Under the pieces are notes generated by a model, which did no database searches, was not told the DNA's origin, and saw only the letters and a list, made by a program, of their open reading frames with translations. DNA of 64,000 bases from Chrysoporthe austroafricana (Eukaryota > Ascomycota > Sordariomycetes > Diaporthales > Cryphonectriaceae), in NCBI GenBank assembly GCA_001051155.2, contig JYIP02000003.1:3844001-3908000 (forward strand), written 5' to 3'. Positions 1 through 12,332 of this stretch are shown here, in pieces. Position numbers and translations under genes: made by a program. Positions within the stretch are counted from its first letter, which is position 1. Every line of letters begins with the position of its first letter.

Positions 1-2362
1 TCCATGTCCTTATGCGGTCCATGTCTAATTCAGCGATTACGGGAGGCCAGGTGCTCTCCCCGTGTTCAGAGCAGTTCGAACGGTTACGCGGAGGTGTTTG
101 ATGGCCACATCGACCTACCTCGGTTTTGCCTGCTCTGCGACTCTCGGCAGGATCGACGCTTACAACTATACGCAATACGCCGAGACGAGACGAATGACCA
201 GAAGACGCGATTCACTCTAACCCTGTGAAAATAATATCGAGTGTCGCTACTTGTACGATATCCTCCTTGGTATTCCGACTGATCACATTTTCATGGATCT
301 CTGGAGTTCGGTGTTAATCTGCTTCTGCTCGTGGTGCATAATCACACCGGTGGAAAATAATTTTCTTTTTCTTTTTTCGGAGGCTTACTTGCTTTAGTGG
401 CCATAACAAGACGATGACGGGATGAGGGCCAGGCGTGCCTGAGATGAAGGACTGGAGGGAACCAGTTCCACCACAAAAAGTCGTGAGAGAAATAGCCACT
501 GCGCCGCTGGTGTTTGGGTAAGGAAAGTCTTTTGGACGAGTGGAGTTGTTTGGCTCTTTCGAAGTTCTAGTCTGGTGAATGCGGGTAGTGTCGTGGTTGG
601 TCTTTACGTCGTTGCCGAGCGCATGGTGCTGTGTTCATGGAGCAATGGATTTCTGCTCGGATTCGGGATGGATGATACTCTATTTAGCTTTTTCTGGACC
701 TGGTTGGGATGTGCTTCTTTGAGGCGAAACCTGCGGAGATATCAATCATACCCCTTGCCACCAAAGTCCTCGATGGACTGATGTCGCCTCTTCGCGCGGC
801 GGCGAGGACTGTCAGCTAGATGTCCTTCTGCTCTGGTGAGCACAACACCTAGTAAGGACCAAGAGTTGCGACATGTTCCGCCCACGAGTCCGCCGGTAAA
901 CAATGTCGCACCGTAGAGCAGAAAGAGGTTCGGCACCAACGTCAAGAATCGCGCTGCTCCTCGGCGGTTCCCAACGTAGATCCTCAATGGGCCACCCAGC
1001 CTCGTGCGTACCCTGGTCCGCGTGGATCCTCCACAAGGGTGCCGGGGCCAAAGGAGTAGGCCCGGGATTGTCCTGGCCCGGGGCACATAACGACGATGAT
1101 AGCGGCGGTCTGTTCTGGACGCTGAAGATGGCTGCGACTCTCTTGCGGCATCTTGGCCTGGCGGCGGTTGTAGTTTGACTCCCTCAACCCCCTCTTGCTG
1201 CTTCGTCTTCGGGGTTTGGTTGTCTTCGATGGGCTCGAGATGAAGCGGAGATGATATGCGGACAACAAACATCTCGTCTTGCCAGGACAGCGAGGGCTAG
1301 AGCTGTGCCTAAGTTTCGTACTGGCTCCGCAGGTTCTCGTAAGATCCGATCCGTGGCGCTCGCAGCGCAGAGGGGACGACTCGGAAAGAAACGCTGCCTG
1401 GCATCTCTGAAAAGATGACTCCGGAGGTGATGCCTGTGGGATGTGTAGTGGAAAGAACGGGCTGAAGATCCTATAATGTCTTATCACGACAAGCCGGCAT
1501 TCCTCTTGGTGATTTGTGAGATATGTTTTACTTTGTTGTTGGTGTCTATCTGGAGGGGGGGGGGGCAATCTGACTGTATGAGGCAGTGTGTTCTTGGATT
1601 TTGATGTGAGTGTGTGAGAAAAGGATAAATCGGATAGGAAGACATATTTGTGATCATACTTGAGCTCAATCAATGTCTAGGTATTCGTTCTGAAAGAGAG
1701 GCCCGAGGCGCTCGCCTGCCTGAAACCGAGACTGTGGACTTTGGGATAAGGTAATGCTGAGGATAATAAATAGGAGAGCCGATTGCTGGTTTGTGAGGCC
1801 CACCGAACATCTTGATGCTCTATTTGGGCGTAGATAGTAGACAGCAGCGTGGGAATGGCATAGGACACACATCGGTTATTTGCCCTCTGGCAGCTTTGCT
1901 CGGGGCCCATGTGCTCAATTATCTGCGGGACCGAACTACCCGTACGTCCTAATGCACGATGGAAGTTTCTTTCGGGGAGGACACGACCAGTCATATACGC
2001 TATCATCCTCGGAGCAGAAGTAGTGAGACCGGTGTCTTGATCAGTAAATCAGATTCGCGGTGATTCAGGTTGAGGCCCCAGTACGGCAAGGGAGTCAGGA
2101 GGGCCAGGCAGGACGGATCATAGAAGCCCGGTTACTGCCGTCCTCCTTTCGTGCCCGTTCTCCTACACCTGCCTCGTGCGTTGCGCGTGGATTATCGAAA
2201 GCATAAACTACAAACCAACTCGCACCCCGTCCGATCCCTCTCACCACCTGATCGTAGCCCAACCAAAAAAACGCCGGAGAAGTTGCCTAGAAAGTTATCG
2301 TAACGAAGAGGATCATTACGTCACGACAGTAGGAGAACACCTGCTGCCCGTCCCGCCAGTGT
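1..2362. other. No supported gene
   Basis: No ORF here shows a recognisable domain or a convincing chain of exons. The longest frames are on the minus strand around 742-1673 and are Arg/Ser/Pro-rich, as expected of out-of-frame GC-rich DNA. A short hydrophobic stretch near 850-960 (minus) could be a relic of a membrane protein but has no support around it. The right end holds the 3' untranslated region of ATG8. Confidence 0.5.
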
Positions 2363-3031
2363 CTAGATCGACTCGAAGTCTCCGAAGGTATTCTCGCCCG
2401 AGTAGGTGATGTAAAGGAACCTGTTTGGATGCCGGACCTGTCAGCTGCGGAGCTCTTCCTCCGGGCAGGGGCCACAGCATAGGCGCCAGCCATGTGTATA
2501 TGTGCGCGTGAATAGAACAGCAGACGATGGAATAATGCTTACCCGTCCTCATCCTTGTGCTCCTCGTAGACCGAGGACATGAGAGCGGCGGTGGGGGGCA
2601 GTAGCTCGTTGACGAAGATGAAGATGGCCTTGTCAGGGGACAGCTTGATGCGCTTCCGGATGACGTAGACGAACTGGCCGACGGTGAGGTCGGCGGGGAC
2701 GAGGTACTTCTTCTTGTCGATGGCGGCGATGTCGCTCTTCTCGACCTTCTCGCAGATCACCTATGTATTGCACACGCCGGTCAGCCACGGCCCAAGGTCT
2801 CGCATCGATGCTGTGGTGCCGTTGGGAATACAGATGCGTGGTGTGCGCGGGGTAGGCGGCGGGTGCCAGTCGGCCGCGGGAGGTAAGCGTGCTGCTAGGG
2901 AGAGGTACAGCAGCGCAACGGCTACTCGGGATGGGACTCACGGGAATGCGGTCGAGGTACTTCTGGCGAATACGCTCGGCCTCAGCCTTGCGCTTCTCGA
3001 AGGGGTGCTCGTCCTTGAACTTGGATCGCAT
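2363..3031 (-). CDS. ATG8: Autophagy ubiquitin-like protein Atg8
   Basis: Ubiquitin-like protein that is conjugated to phosphatidylethanolamine on the autophagosome membrane and recruits cargo receptors. Three exons on the minus strand: 3031-2942, 2760-2543 and 2420-2363, giving 121 residues, the usual fungal length. The start [15 protein letters not shown], the core [20 protein letters not shown] and the end [12 protein letters not shown] are directly readable. The conserved glycine that Atg4 exposes by cleavage is followed by the tail DFESI. Both introns (181 and 122 nt) have GT-AG ends. A second in-frame ATG lies nine bases upstream (3040) and would add MPS; the internal ATG is chosen because the family begins MRSKF. 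Nothing in the sequence suggests inactivation. Confidence 0.97.
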
Positions 3032-4552
3032 GGAGGGCATCTTGGGCGGTGGGTGTCGGTGAGGGTAGGGAATAAGATGCGGTGTGGGCGACTGCTGTCT
3101 TTATGTCTGTTTCCAGCTGGCGACGTCAGCAGGCCTGCGAAGTAGACCAAGGGTATTGAGGGTGATCTGGAGGGGCGCAAAAGTACCTGCACAGAACTCT
3201 GGAGGTGATGCAGCCGTAGAGCACACGATGGAAGTGAGTGGATGGATGATGGTTCTGGTCCTCTGGGTTGTAGGTTCCTAGGATGGAGTTGATTGCGTCG
3301 CCGGGCTGCCGCCTGACATGAGATGGCCTTCACAAGGCAAGGGAATGGGGAGTTGGGGTTCAGCCTGGACTCGGGGCGGGGCCAGGGCGGATGACTAAAG
3401 GGTACAGCAGGCGGGAAAGGAGGAGCAGCTGGAGCACTATCGGGGCTGGGCTGACCCCCCTGCTGGTGCTGTTAGCAGCCTGTTAGCTGACGGGCGAGGC
3501 GGTATCTCTTATCAGGTGGACAAGCAGCGACAGGGAAGGGTGAGCCCCCCCAAAGATTTGTTCCATGTGCCCAACACGTGAACATGTCACTCTGTCGTTT
3601 GGGGTGTGCTTGGGAACAAGGCAGCTGAGGAAGCAACTCTGGTTGTCCTCAGATGACCAGCATCCAGTCACAGAGCGGGATTATTAGACGTGTCACCGCA
3701 GGCAGGGCTATGACGCATGCGCCCTGGTCCCTTTTTGTTGTCGCTGTCTCGCTGTCTCGCTGTCGCTGTCGCTGGCTGTCGTGGGGCCCCTTTCACAAGT
3801 CCTTCGCCACAGGGCTACTCCAAACAGTCCCCCCTGCTGTCCACTGTGAGGATGACTGAAGGTCTCTTTCTCTCTGTCTCCCACGAGAATGCCTTTGTGT
3901 TGAGCAAATAAAGACCTTGTCCCCTCGGTCGGGCAGGGGAAGGGATCGTTCACTGCCGTCTGTCAGGTCACCCCACGGCCGGAACCTAGGCGAGGCTACA
4001 CTGCAAGGGACCGACACTCGCGCCGACACCGACGCCGATAGCGGGAGCCCCCGGCCAGCGCGTCATCTCTGGACGCTGCCCTGCTCTGCTGGGCTCGGCG
4101 TGGCGGGGCTGGGCTGGGATGCTGCCAGTCGCCGTTGCAGTCAACGCGCTTCCTCGGCTATGCACCGCGGGGACGGGTCCGTTGCTGCCTCCCCAGGCTT
4201 GGCCGGCCTGGTTGGCGGCGGCGAATCAAGAGCTTGATAGTAATTGTCCTGATCAGGCCCGGTGGGCTGCCCTGGGCTGAACAAGCCTTCGCGGTGGGTA
4301 GCGGGTGCCAAGGCGCGGGCCACATCGTGAGCAGAGGTCAGATCAGCTCTGGACGGATTAGACTTCGACTGGTCGCCAACAACATTCGATTTTCGGCCCG
4401 GAGGTGCCCATTAACCTTTCGTTCTCCGCCGCGCAAGCTCTGCACCAGCTCCGTTTGTGGCATCATGCCAGGTGCTGCTGCTGATCCTATGAACTGTCTA
4501 GATCGCTCCGTCCCTCTTTTATACTCTGCTGGCCGCTCCCCCTTCTCCGGCC
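3032..4552. other. Divergent promoter region between ATG8 and HEM13
   Basis: About 1.5 kb between two divergently transcribed genes. No ORF resembles a protein. It contains a TGTCGC/TGTCTC-type microsatellite at about 3739-3781. Promoters and 5' leaders of both genes must lie here, but I cannot point to specific elements. Confidence 0.5.
3739..3781. repeat. TGTCKC microsatellite
   Basis: Imperfect tandem run of TGTCGC and TGTCTC units, about 43 bp, in the region between ATG8 and HEM13. Directly visible; no function implied. Confidence 0.8.
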
Positions 4553-5912
4553 ATGGCCTCGAGAAGTCGCGCTCTGCGCTGTGCCGCGAACCGTTTTCTC
4601 AGGCCTAGGACAACCTGCTCATCACGACCGTTGCTGCCACCACTCTCCAGGTCGACCACAAGAAGCATCGCGTCAGGGTCTTCCCCAGGCCAATTGGCGC
4701 GCGAGATCCCCTCTGCGACCTCTCGATACCTCTACTGGACAGCGGCGTCCGGCCTGCTCCTCGCCTCCTCGGTCCTCCTCTACCCCACAGTACGGCCCCC
4801 TCCCCTCCCCAAACCTGTCCTCAGGTCGCCCGCGCGAGGTCTAGCTAACTCGCCGTGTTTGCCCCCCTCCACAGCTCGCCCCGAACCCCACGCACCTCGA
4901 CACCATGACCCTCCCCGAGCGCGACGCCGTCGAGAAGCGCGAGTCTGGCGTGACGGACCAGTCGCCCATGCGCCTGCGCATGGAGAAGTTCATCAAGGAG
5001 CAGCAGCAGGCCATCATTGCGGGCCTCGCTGCCGTCGACGGCGAGCACTCCGCCTTCCGGCAGGACGAGTGGACGCGCGACGAGGGCGGCGGCGGCATTA
5101 CCTGCATCCTGCAGGACGGCAATGTCTTCGAGAAGGCCGGCGCCGGCGTCTCGGTCGTCTACGGCACCCTCCCCAAGCCCGCCATCGAGACGATGCGGAT
5201 AAACCACAAGAACGTCGGCGGCGCCGGCGCCGAGGTCCCCGACAAGCTCGAGTTCTTCGCCGCCGGGCTGAGCCTCGTCGTGCACCCGCGGAACCCCATG
5301 GCGCCCACCGTGCACCTCAACTACAGGTACTTCGAGACCGCCAACGCGGACGGGAGCGACGGCGCGTGGTGGTTTGGCGGTGGCGCCGACCTCACCCCGA
5401 GTTACCTCTTCGACGAGGACGCGATCCACTTCCACCGCACCCTCAAGGACGTCTGCGACAAGCACAACAAGGACTACTACCCCCGCTTTAAGAAGTGGTG
5501 CGACGAGTACTTCTACAACAAGCACCGCGGGGAGTGCCGGGGTGTGGGCGGCATCTTCTTCGACGATCTCGACGAGACTGTCGCCGACAAGGAGAACCTG
5601 TTCGCCTTCATCCAGGACGGGCTGCAGAGCTTCCTGCCGGGCTACATACCCATCATCACGCGCAGGAAGGACATGCCGTTTAACGAGAAGGAGAAGGAGT
5701 GGCAGCAGATCCGGCGGGGCAAGTATGTCGAGTTCAACCTAGTGCACGACCGCGGCACCGCCTTCGGGCTGAACACGCCAGGCGCGAGGGTCGAGAGTAT
5801 CCTCATGAGCCTCCCTCTGACGGCCAGCTGGAAGTATATGTACGAGCCCGAGCCTAAGAGCCGTGAAGCGAGGCTGGCGGAGATATTGAGGGAGCCCAAG
5901 GAGTGGGTGTGA
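4553..5912 (+). CDS. HEM13: Coproporphyrinogen III oxidase with N-terminal presequence
   Basis: Oxidative decarboxylation of coproporphyrinogen III to protoporphyrinogen IX in heme synthesis (oxygen-dependent enzyme). Two exons, 4553-4789 and 4875-5912, joined in phase 0 across an 85-nt intron, give 424 residues. The family signature around residues 285-310 is clear (KKWCDEYFYNKHRGECRG followed by VGGIFFD). The first exon encodes an Arg/Ser-rich, acid-poor leader (residues 1-58) followed by a hydrophobic segment at about 59-77. That resembles a mitochondrial bipartite presequence, which in known cases directs proteins to the intermembrane space. The yeast enzyme lacks such a leader and is cytosolic. 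The intron donor GTACGG is slightly weak. A shorter product from the ATG at 4905 would still carry the whole catalytic domain. Confidence 0.95.
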
Positions 5913-6291
5913 TGGGGAGGAGGTGACAGAGCATGAATCAAAGAAAGAAAAAGCACTGTTAGAGCGTAGGCTTATTGTACAATGGTGTATTAGCGCAAGC
6001 GAAAAGAAAATTAGAATTGCATATTTCACGATCATCGAGCTTACTGACGTTTGCGTGCAAGCGAGCGAGCTTGATCGGCTGGCTAGCTGCTGTGTAGTTT
6101 TACGCCGGCCGGCCTTCTCACATCTCCGCTTGTGACCACCTCGACATCTCACCAACGAACCGCATTCACCAAAAGATGCGACCCTACGCACAACTGGAAG
6201 TCAGACCACCCAGCTGGGTACCAGAGGCGCCCTGCCCGTTCCAAATGGCCTCAGAATATCAAATAAACACCGGGAGAAGAAGAAGCAGAAG
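5913..6291. other. HEM13 3' region and upstream of the SWIM gene
   Basis: About 380 bases between two genes on the same strand. No coding signal or recognisable repeat seen. Confidence 0.5.
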
Positions 6292-7200
6292 ATGTCGTCA
6301 CTAGCCTCTCTGCCAAGGCCGCGGCAGCTGCTCACATCCATTCTAGACGCCCTCTCTGAGATCCCCGCCCCAGATGACGCAAAAGAGCAGCACCAGGAGC
6401 AGCAGACGATCCACCGGGCCTCACGCACCCTCGGAGACGGCGCCAGCGTCGTGCCGCCGCCGCCGCTGAACCCGCTCAGGCACGTCGACCCCGCCAGCCG
6501 GCACCTCTTCACTACGCTGCACGTCCTGTTCCCATCCCTCCTCCTGCCGGCCCTGGACCTGCTAGACAGGGGCCTCGTCTTGCGCCTCGAACGGGAGTCC
6601 GCACAGGATGTCCGCCTCCAGGGGGGACAGGGGGCGGCGGGGGCGCCGTGCCGCGGGGGGCCGCACGCCTACATCGTCCGGTCGGCCCAGAAGCCGCCCG
6701 CCCGCCCGCCGCACCACCACCACCACCGCAGCGCAGCGGGCGTCGAGGGCGGACGGGCGGAGAGCGCGGGGCCGGGGCCGGGGCCGGGGCAGAGGGCGTA
6801 CGTCGTCCACACGGCGGCGTGGAACTGTACCTGTGCGGCATTCGCCTTCTCGGCCTTCCCGCCTGCGCCCTCGGCCGCGCCTCGCCATCATCACCAGCAG
6901 CCCGAGAGGCCTCCCCGCGGGGCCGATGTCGCGGTGGGGAGTGGGAAGGGGGATGCAGGTGCGGTGAGTGTGGTCGGGCTGGAAGGTTCGGCGAGGTGGA
7001 GTTTGGACGGCAGCGGGGACTTTGGCGGGATGAGTTTCGATGGGACGGACGAGGGTAGTGGTGGGAGTGGTGTGCCGCCGTGCTGTAAGCATATACTGGC
7101 GTGCGTCCTGGCGGAGAGATGTGATGCTCTTCTGGGACGCCATGTGACCCGGCGGACAGTACGGAAGGAAGAGATGGCCGGGATATTTGCGGACATATGA
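6292..7200 (+). CDS. SWIM zinc-finger protein, Sws1/Shu2-like
   Basis: Intronless ORF of 302 residues. The C-terminal part carries a SWIM-type metal-binding pattern: W-N-C-T-C at residues 177-181 and C-C-K-H at 264-267, i.e. CxC then CxH, followed by a helix rich in L, A and C. The N-terminal part (about 1-100) has a short predicted helical region with DPASRHLFTTLHVLFPS, similar in character to fungal Sws1. In fission yeast Sws1 and budding yeast Shu2, the SWIM protein works in the Shu complex that assists Rad51 in homologous recombination. The spacing between CxC and CxH is unusually long (83 residues) and, like residues 105-175, is low-complexity Gly/Pro/His/Ser. Assignment rests on the SWIM pattern and general layout, so the exact orthology is uncertain. 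Confidence 0.75.
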   Translation: MSSLASLPRPRQLLTSILDALSEIPAPDDAKEQHQEQQTIHRASRTLGDGASVVPPPPLNPLRHVDPASRHLFTTLHVLFPSLLLPALDLLDRGLVLRLERESAQDVRLQGGQGAAGAPCRGGPHAYIVRSAQKPPARPPHHHHHRSAAGVEGGRAESAGPGPGPGQRAYVVHTAAWNCTCAAFAFSAFPPAPSAAPRHHHQQPERPPRGADVAVGSGKGDAGAVSVVGLEGSARWSLDGSGDFGGMSFDGTDEGSGGSGVPPCCKHILACVLAERCDALLGRHVTRRTVRKEEMAGIFADI

Positions 7201-7584
7201 TATGGGCACGCAGCAATAACCCTGGATGGGCTGGAAGGTTGCATGACTTGGCGGAATCTGAGGACATGCGGCGAGAGGACATGCCTCGCGTGTGCACAGG
7301 TACGGAGCAGTGGAGAGATTTACAAGGCGTATCGCACATCATAGCATGGGAGGACTGCTTGTTCTGCTTCTGCTCGTGTCATTGATAATGCCTGGCAATC
7401 CCGGGTCCTGTCTGTCATGATACCTAGGGAACGCCATGAATACAACCGGCTCCGCGGATTCCTTTCACCGTCCGAATCCTTTGGTCAGTCGGTCTTTTCT
7501 ATGCCGTCTTGAAGTTCATACAATGTGTCGTCATAACCCACGAGCCTCAAGGTCCGCCGACCCGCTCCTTGTTCTCGCGATCAT
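7201..7584. other. Convergent 3' regions
   Basis: Gap between the stop codons of the SWIM gene (+) and RPN8 (-). No separate gene visible. Confidence 0.5.
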
Positions 7585-8800
7585 CTACTTCTTCTTCTCC
7601 TTGGAAGAACTCTCGTCCTTCTTCTCGGAACCTTCCTTGCTGATCTCTCCGTTCACGCCGTTCGTCGCCTTGTCGCCATTGACCTTCTTCTCCCCGTCCT
7701 TAGCCGCAGCCTCATCACCCTCTTTCTTCGCAGCCTCTTTCTCCTCCGCCTGCTGTCTGTTCTGGATCTTGTTCTCGATCAGATCATGGAACGCCGTGAT
7801 CGCCCTAATAAGGCTGGACAGGTAGATGGCCATGAGCTGATCGTTCGTCTTGATGCTCAGCGCGTAGCTCAGCTCGCTCTCGCCCTTGCCCTTGGTCGGT
7901 GTCGAGAGGTTCGGCAGCAGGTTGAAGACGTCCTGCAGATTGCCCAGGATGACGTGGTTCACGGGCAGCTTCTTGTCAAGGACCTTCTGCAGGTAGGCCT
8001 GGATATTTTGCAGCCGGATGTGCAGGCCCTGGAGGGACTGCAGCTGGTTCGTCACGCGCGTCGACAGGGTGCCGGCCGCGACGTCCCGGATGTCGCGCAG
8101 CAAGTGCTCCACACCTATCTCCTCTGCCTCCTCGGCCTCTATGATCGATGCGGTGTTGACAAACGTCTTGGATGCCGTGGTGCCGTCCTGTTTTGCGCGT
8201 CCGTGTCAGTATCCTGCGCGCCAGAGGTCGCGTGCGTGTCTCATCACATGTCAATCTCAACATACATCCTTGATCTCGTCCACCGCGAAGTACGCATCCG
8301 TTGGCACACCAGCCTCCTTCGGTTGTACATCGATGATGACCAGAAGAGGGTTGGGTGTGTAGCGCTTGAACAGCTCGTTGATCTTGAGGTCGGAGGCGCG
8401 CAGCTTAGGGCCCGAGTGGTACCAGCCTATTAACTTCTCCCGTGCGTTGACCTTCTTGAACATCTCATTCATGGACTCGACGTAGTTGTGATCTAGGAAC
8501 CAGACGGATGGGTCCTTGTCGTCCTCCTCGAAGGGAACTGTGGCAGGCGCAGATCAGCTTGTGCAAGCGATAGCAGGTCACGGAGGACGTAGTGGCGGCT
8601 GAAGTACCTGCGAAGCTGTTCGATACCCGCACGACCTTGCCATCGTTCTGACCCAGTAACACGCCGACCACCCGCTTGTTCTTTGAGGATGTGGATGCTG
8701 CCCGGTTGTAGTGGTCGACCACGGACAGCAGGACGAGGGGCGCTACGGTGACCTTCCTGTCATCGACTATGGAGACCGTCTCCGATGTTGTCGTAGGCAT
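7585..8800 (-). CDS. RPN8: 26S proteasome lid subunit Rpn8
   Basis: Scaffold MPN-domain subunit of the 19S regulatory particle lid; it pairs with the deubiquitinase Rpn11. Three exons on the minus strand: 8800-8608, 8537-8266 and 8187-7585, giving 355 residues. The N-terminal MPN domain (about 10-140) includes [11 protein letters not shown] and [18 protein letters not shown]. As usual for Rpn8, the HxH metal-binding motif of active JAMM enzymes is not present (WYHSGP with the upstream histidine missing). The C-terminal part holds the Rpn5/Rpn9-contacting helices and ends in a Lys/Glu-rich, probably disordered tail (about 300-355). Introns are 70 and 78 nt with GT-AG ends. Confidence 0.96.
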
Positions 8801-10132
8801 TGTCGGATAGAGTCGGGGCTGGAGGAAGATACGGGGAAGAGGTGGATGCAGATTCGTTCGCGGATATCACTGGCAGCTCGTCAACGTAAAAGAGAGAAAA
8901 GCCTGGAAATTACTGGACGGGTTTGGGGGGTGTTGCTGTCGATGGATGGAGCTGTCGTTGCGTAACTGAGAGGCTGCCTTTCGCATAGCTCTTAGTTCCT
9001 AAGCAAGGGCCATGTCGGCAGGCAGTCTTCCCACCGCGACCCGGAGCTTATGTAATGGGATTGATGATTGTCTGCAGCCCCCCCCCCGGGGGGCTGATTT
9101 ATCTTCTTTCTTGTCGATTTTTTTCCCCTCCCCTCTTTCTTCCCTTTTCAGCGTCAAAAAGAACTCTCTACTCGTCTTCATGATCATTTAGTCACTGTGC
9201 CCGAAGTTTGCCACATCTTCCAGTTTCTCAAGGGCAGTCAAAATAGCACAGAGAGCAACTGGCAGAGTGCCTGTGGAACTGCCCAGATACTCGGGTTTAC
9301 TAGCTTGATGCTTCTTGCTTGCCACAATACCGACGCCTCTCCTGCAATCAAGATCTATGCAACCCTAGCTTAAAGAATAAAGGAGCACATGGTATGAATG
9401 GGAGATCAAGGGGTCAGTCACCACTGGCGAGAGTCTGACAGTTGAGAAGCTATATGAAATTTGAGAAGAGGTTGGTTTAAGAATATGACTAGACAACTGA
9501 GATAATGCGCACGCAGTGCCTGTCCCAGTGGAGTGCGTGCATATGCAGGGCTGAAGTATCCAGCCCCCCGGGGACCTACGGAACAGCTCGCATGAGATAA
9601 TGTGGCTGTCTGTTATTGTACTTCAGCGTCGGAGGAGAGGATGTGAAAATGGGCGGGCCGAAGGAGGCTCTGCATTGTACTACAGCATGGTACGGCGAAC
9701 CTATAGCCGGTGGCCCGAGCTCCAGCGCCTGGAGAGTGCCAGAGAGAGCCATCATAGCTGCTGTTGATTGGCTAGCTTCCCCCAGTCCCGGACCCCCTGA
9801 TCCCTGCCCCGCGAACCGCAGGAACATCCGTAGTGCCTCCACCTCCAGCCTGCCTGCGTACCTCGTGCTGTAAAAGCCGCGGCTGGATTTTGACAGACTT
9901 CCCAAATATTGCCCGTCCCCTTCCTCACCCCTCGACGACAGTCCCCTCTGCTTGTTTCCTGTCCTACAGCAGTCCAACAACTCCCCTCTCCTCCCCCCAC
10001 CCAAGCAACCTCCGACGCTGCCTTTGATCTCCCGATCAACAAGCTCGCCGTGCAACCCCCAACGTCGGCTTCACTAGGGCCCACTTCAAACCGTTGCGAC
10101 TACTGTCTCAGGACTCCAATTCCACAGTCACG
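8801..10132. other. Divergent promoter region between RPN8 and ADK1
   Basis: About 1.3 kb with no supported gene. A C-run followed by a G-run (9075-9096) forms a short hairpin. ORFs near 9576-10055 on both strands are Pro/Ser-rich shadows over the ADK1 leader. Confidence 0.5.
9075..9096. repeat. C-run/G-run hairpin
   Basis: CAGCC followed by a run of C, then a run of G and GCTG, self-complementary over its ends. Directly visible in the RPN8 upstream region; no known role. Confidence 0.6.
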
Positions 10133-11205
<1,073 letters not shown>

Positions 11206-12332
11206 GGGCGTCCGTAAGGCAGAGAAGCTGCTCGCCGCCCCATCAAAAGAGAAACCCATCCAGTGAGACTCCCAAGAGTTACTAGAATCAATGGAACCGG
11301 ATCAGATCAATCAATAATGATATCACGCGGTCACCAAGAGCGTGCCGCAAGGCTCGAGGCCCTCTTTTCGAGACAAAGCTTGAAGGCGCCGAGTCAACCG
11401 GTGCCTCGACTGCGTGGCTCGTGTAGGCATGCTCGGCAGCCAAGGGCTACAGATGTATATCCTGGCAACTGGCGGCGTGTACAATATTGATTGCGACCCG
11501 TGTAATGTTACTTTGAAAAGTCACCTGATGTCAAAGTTCCGGATACGGACCCTGGCCTGACATCGCATCAAGATCACACACCGTATCCCTAACTACTCTT
11601 CGAATCTGTCGAGAAAAGTCATTTGACGGTACGAAGTGTCTTCACTCCGATGAATGAAGGCAATGCTCATTCTCTTCGTACTATCACCTGAACGCCTAAA
11701 AGCTCAGGGAACATATTTATGTAGACGGTAACCTTTGGTAAATGCTATGCCTCCCGTGACCATGCCAATGCCACACCGATCTTCCACTTCCGGGACCGGC
11801 TATGCTCTTCCTTCGTCACCGACATCACTTGCCGGCTGAACTGTGCTCTCCCGTTGCGGACTCTCCCAGCTCACGTCTCCCCATCTCTATCGGCCATGCT
11901 TGTCTCATATGCCCCGAACTCTCTCATCACTCTCGTATCCAGGTAGCTCCTATCCAGGAAGCCATGCAAGCGCCGCGCTATGTGGTATATCAAAAGAAAC
12001 GCACCGCCGAAGATGCCATCCCCGCCGCTACCACCACCTATGCCCTCTTTCTTCCCCTCCCCCCCGCTTCTGTCCGTAGGTGTCTCTCTGTTGTTGGATT
12101 TGTATCTATAGTCAACTATAACCGTAACGGAAAAGGGAAACAAGTCTTCGAAACCGCCTGAAGCAATACGGAAAATGAATTGTGAGATCTTCTTGCGCAG
12201 TCTGACGACGGAGCCGCCGTCCCAGACACGCAGGGCAAATGCCCGTAAGTGAAGCAGCGATGTGCGGGTGGTGTTGGACGACTCGACTCGGGACCGGAGA
12301 CTTCCTGCTAGGAACTACAGGTCCGGAAGCTC
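11206..12332. other. Convergent 3' regions of ADK1 and hookA
   Basis: About 1.1 kb. Overlapping ORFs at 11802-12161 (+) and 11871-12143 (-) have no recognisable domain and no exon partners. I see no gene, tRNA or repeat that I can support. Confidence 0.45.

Noticed and set aside
984..1673. 229-codon minus-strand ORF
   Set aside because: Arg/Ser/Pro-rich composition with no domain, overlaps other equally long frames, and no exon partners; typical of chance open frames in GC-rich DNA.
4845..5525. 226-codon minus-strand ORF opposite HEM13
   Set aside because: Val/Leu/Gly-rich antisense shadow of the highly biased HEM13 coding strand.
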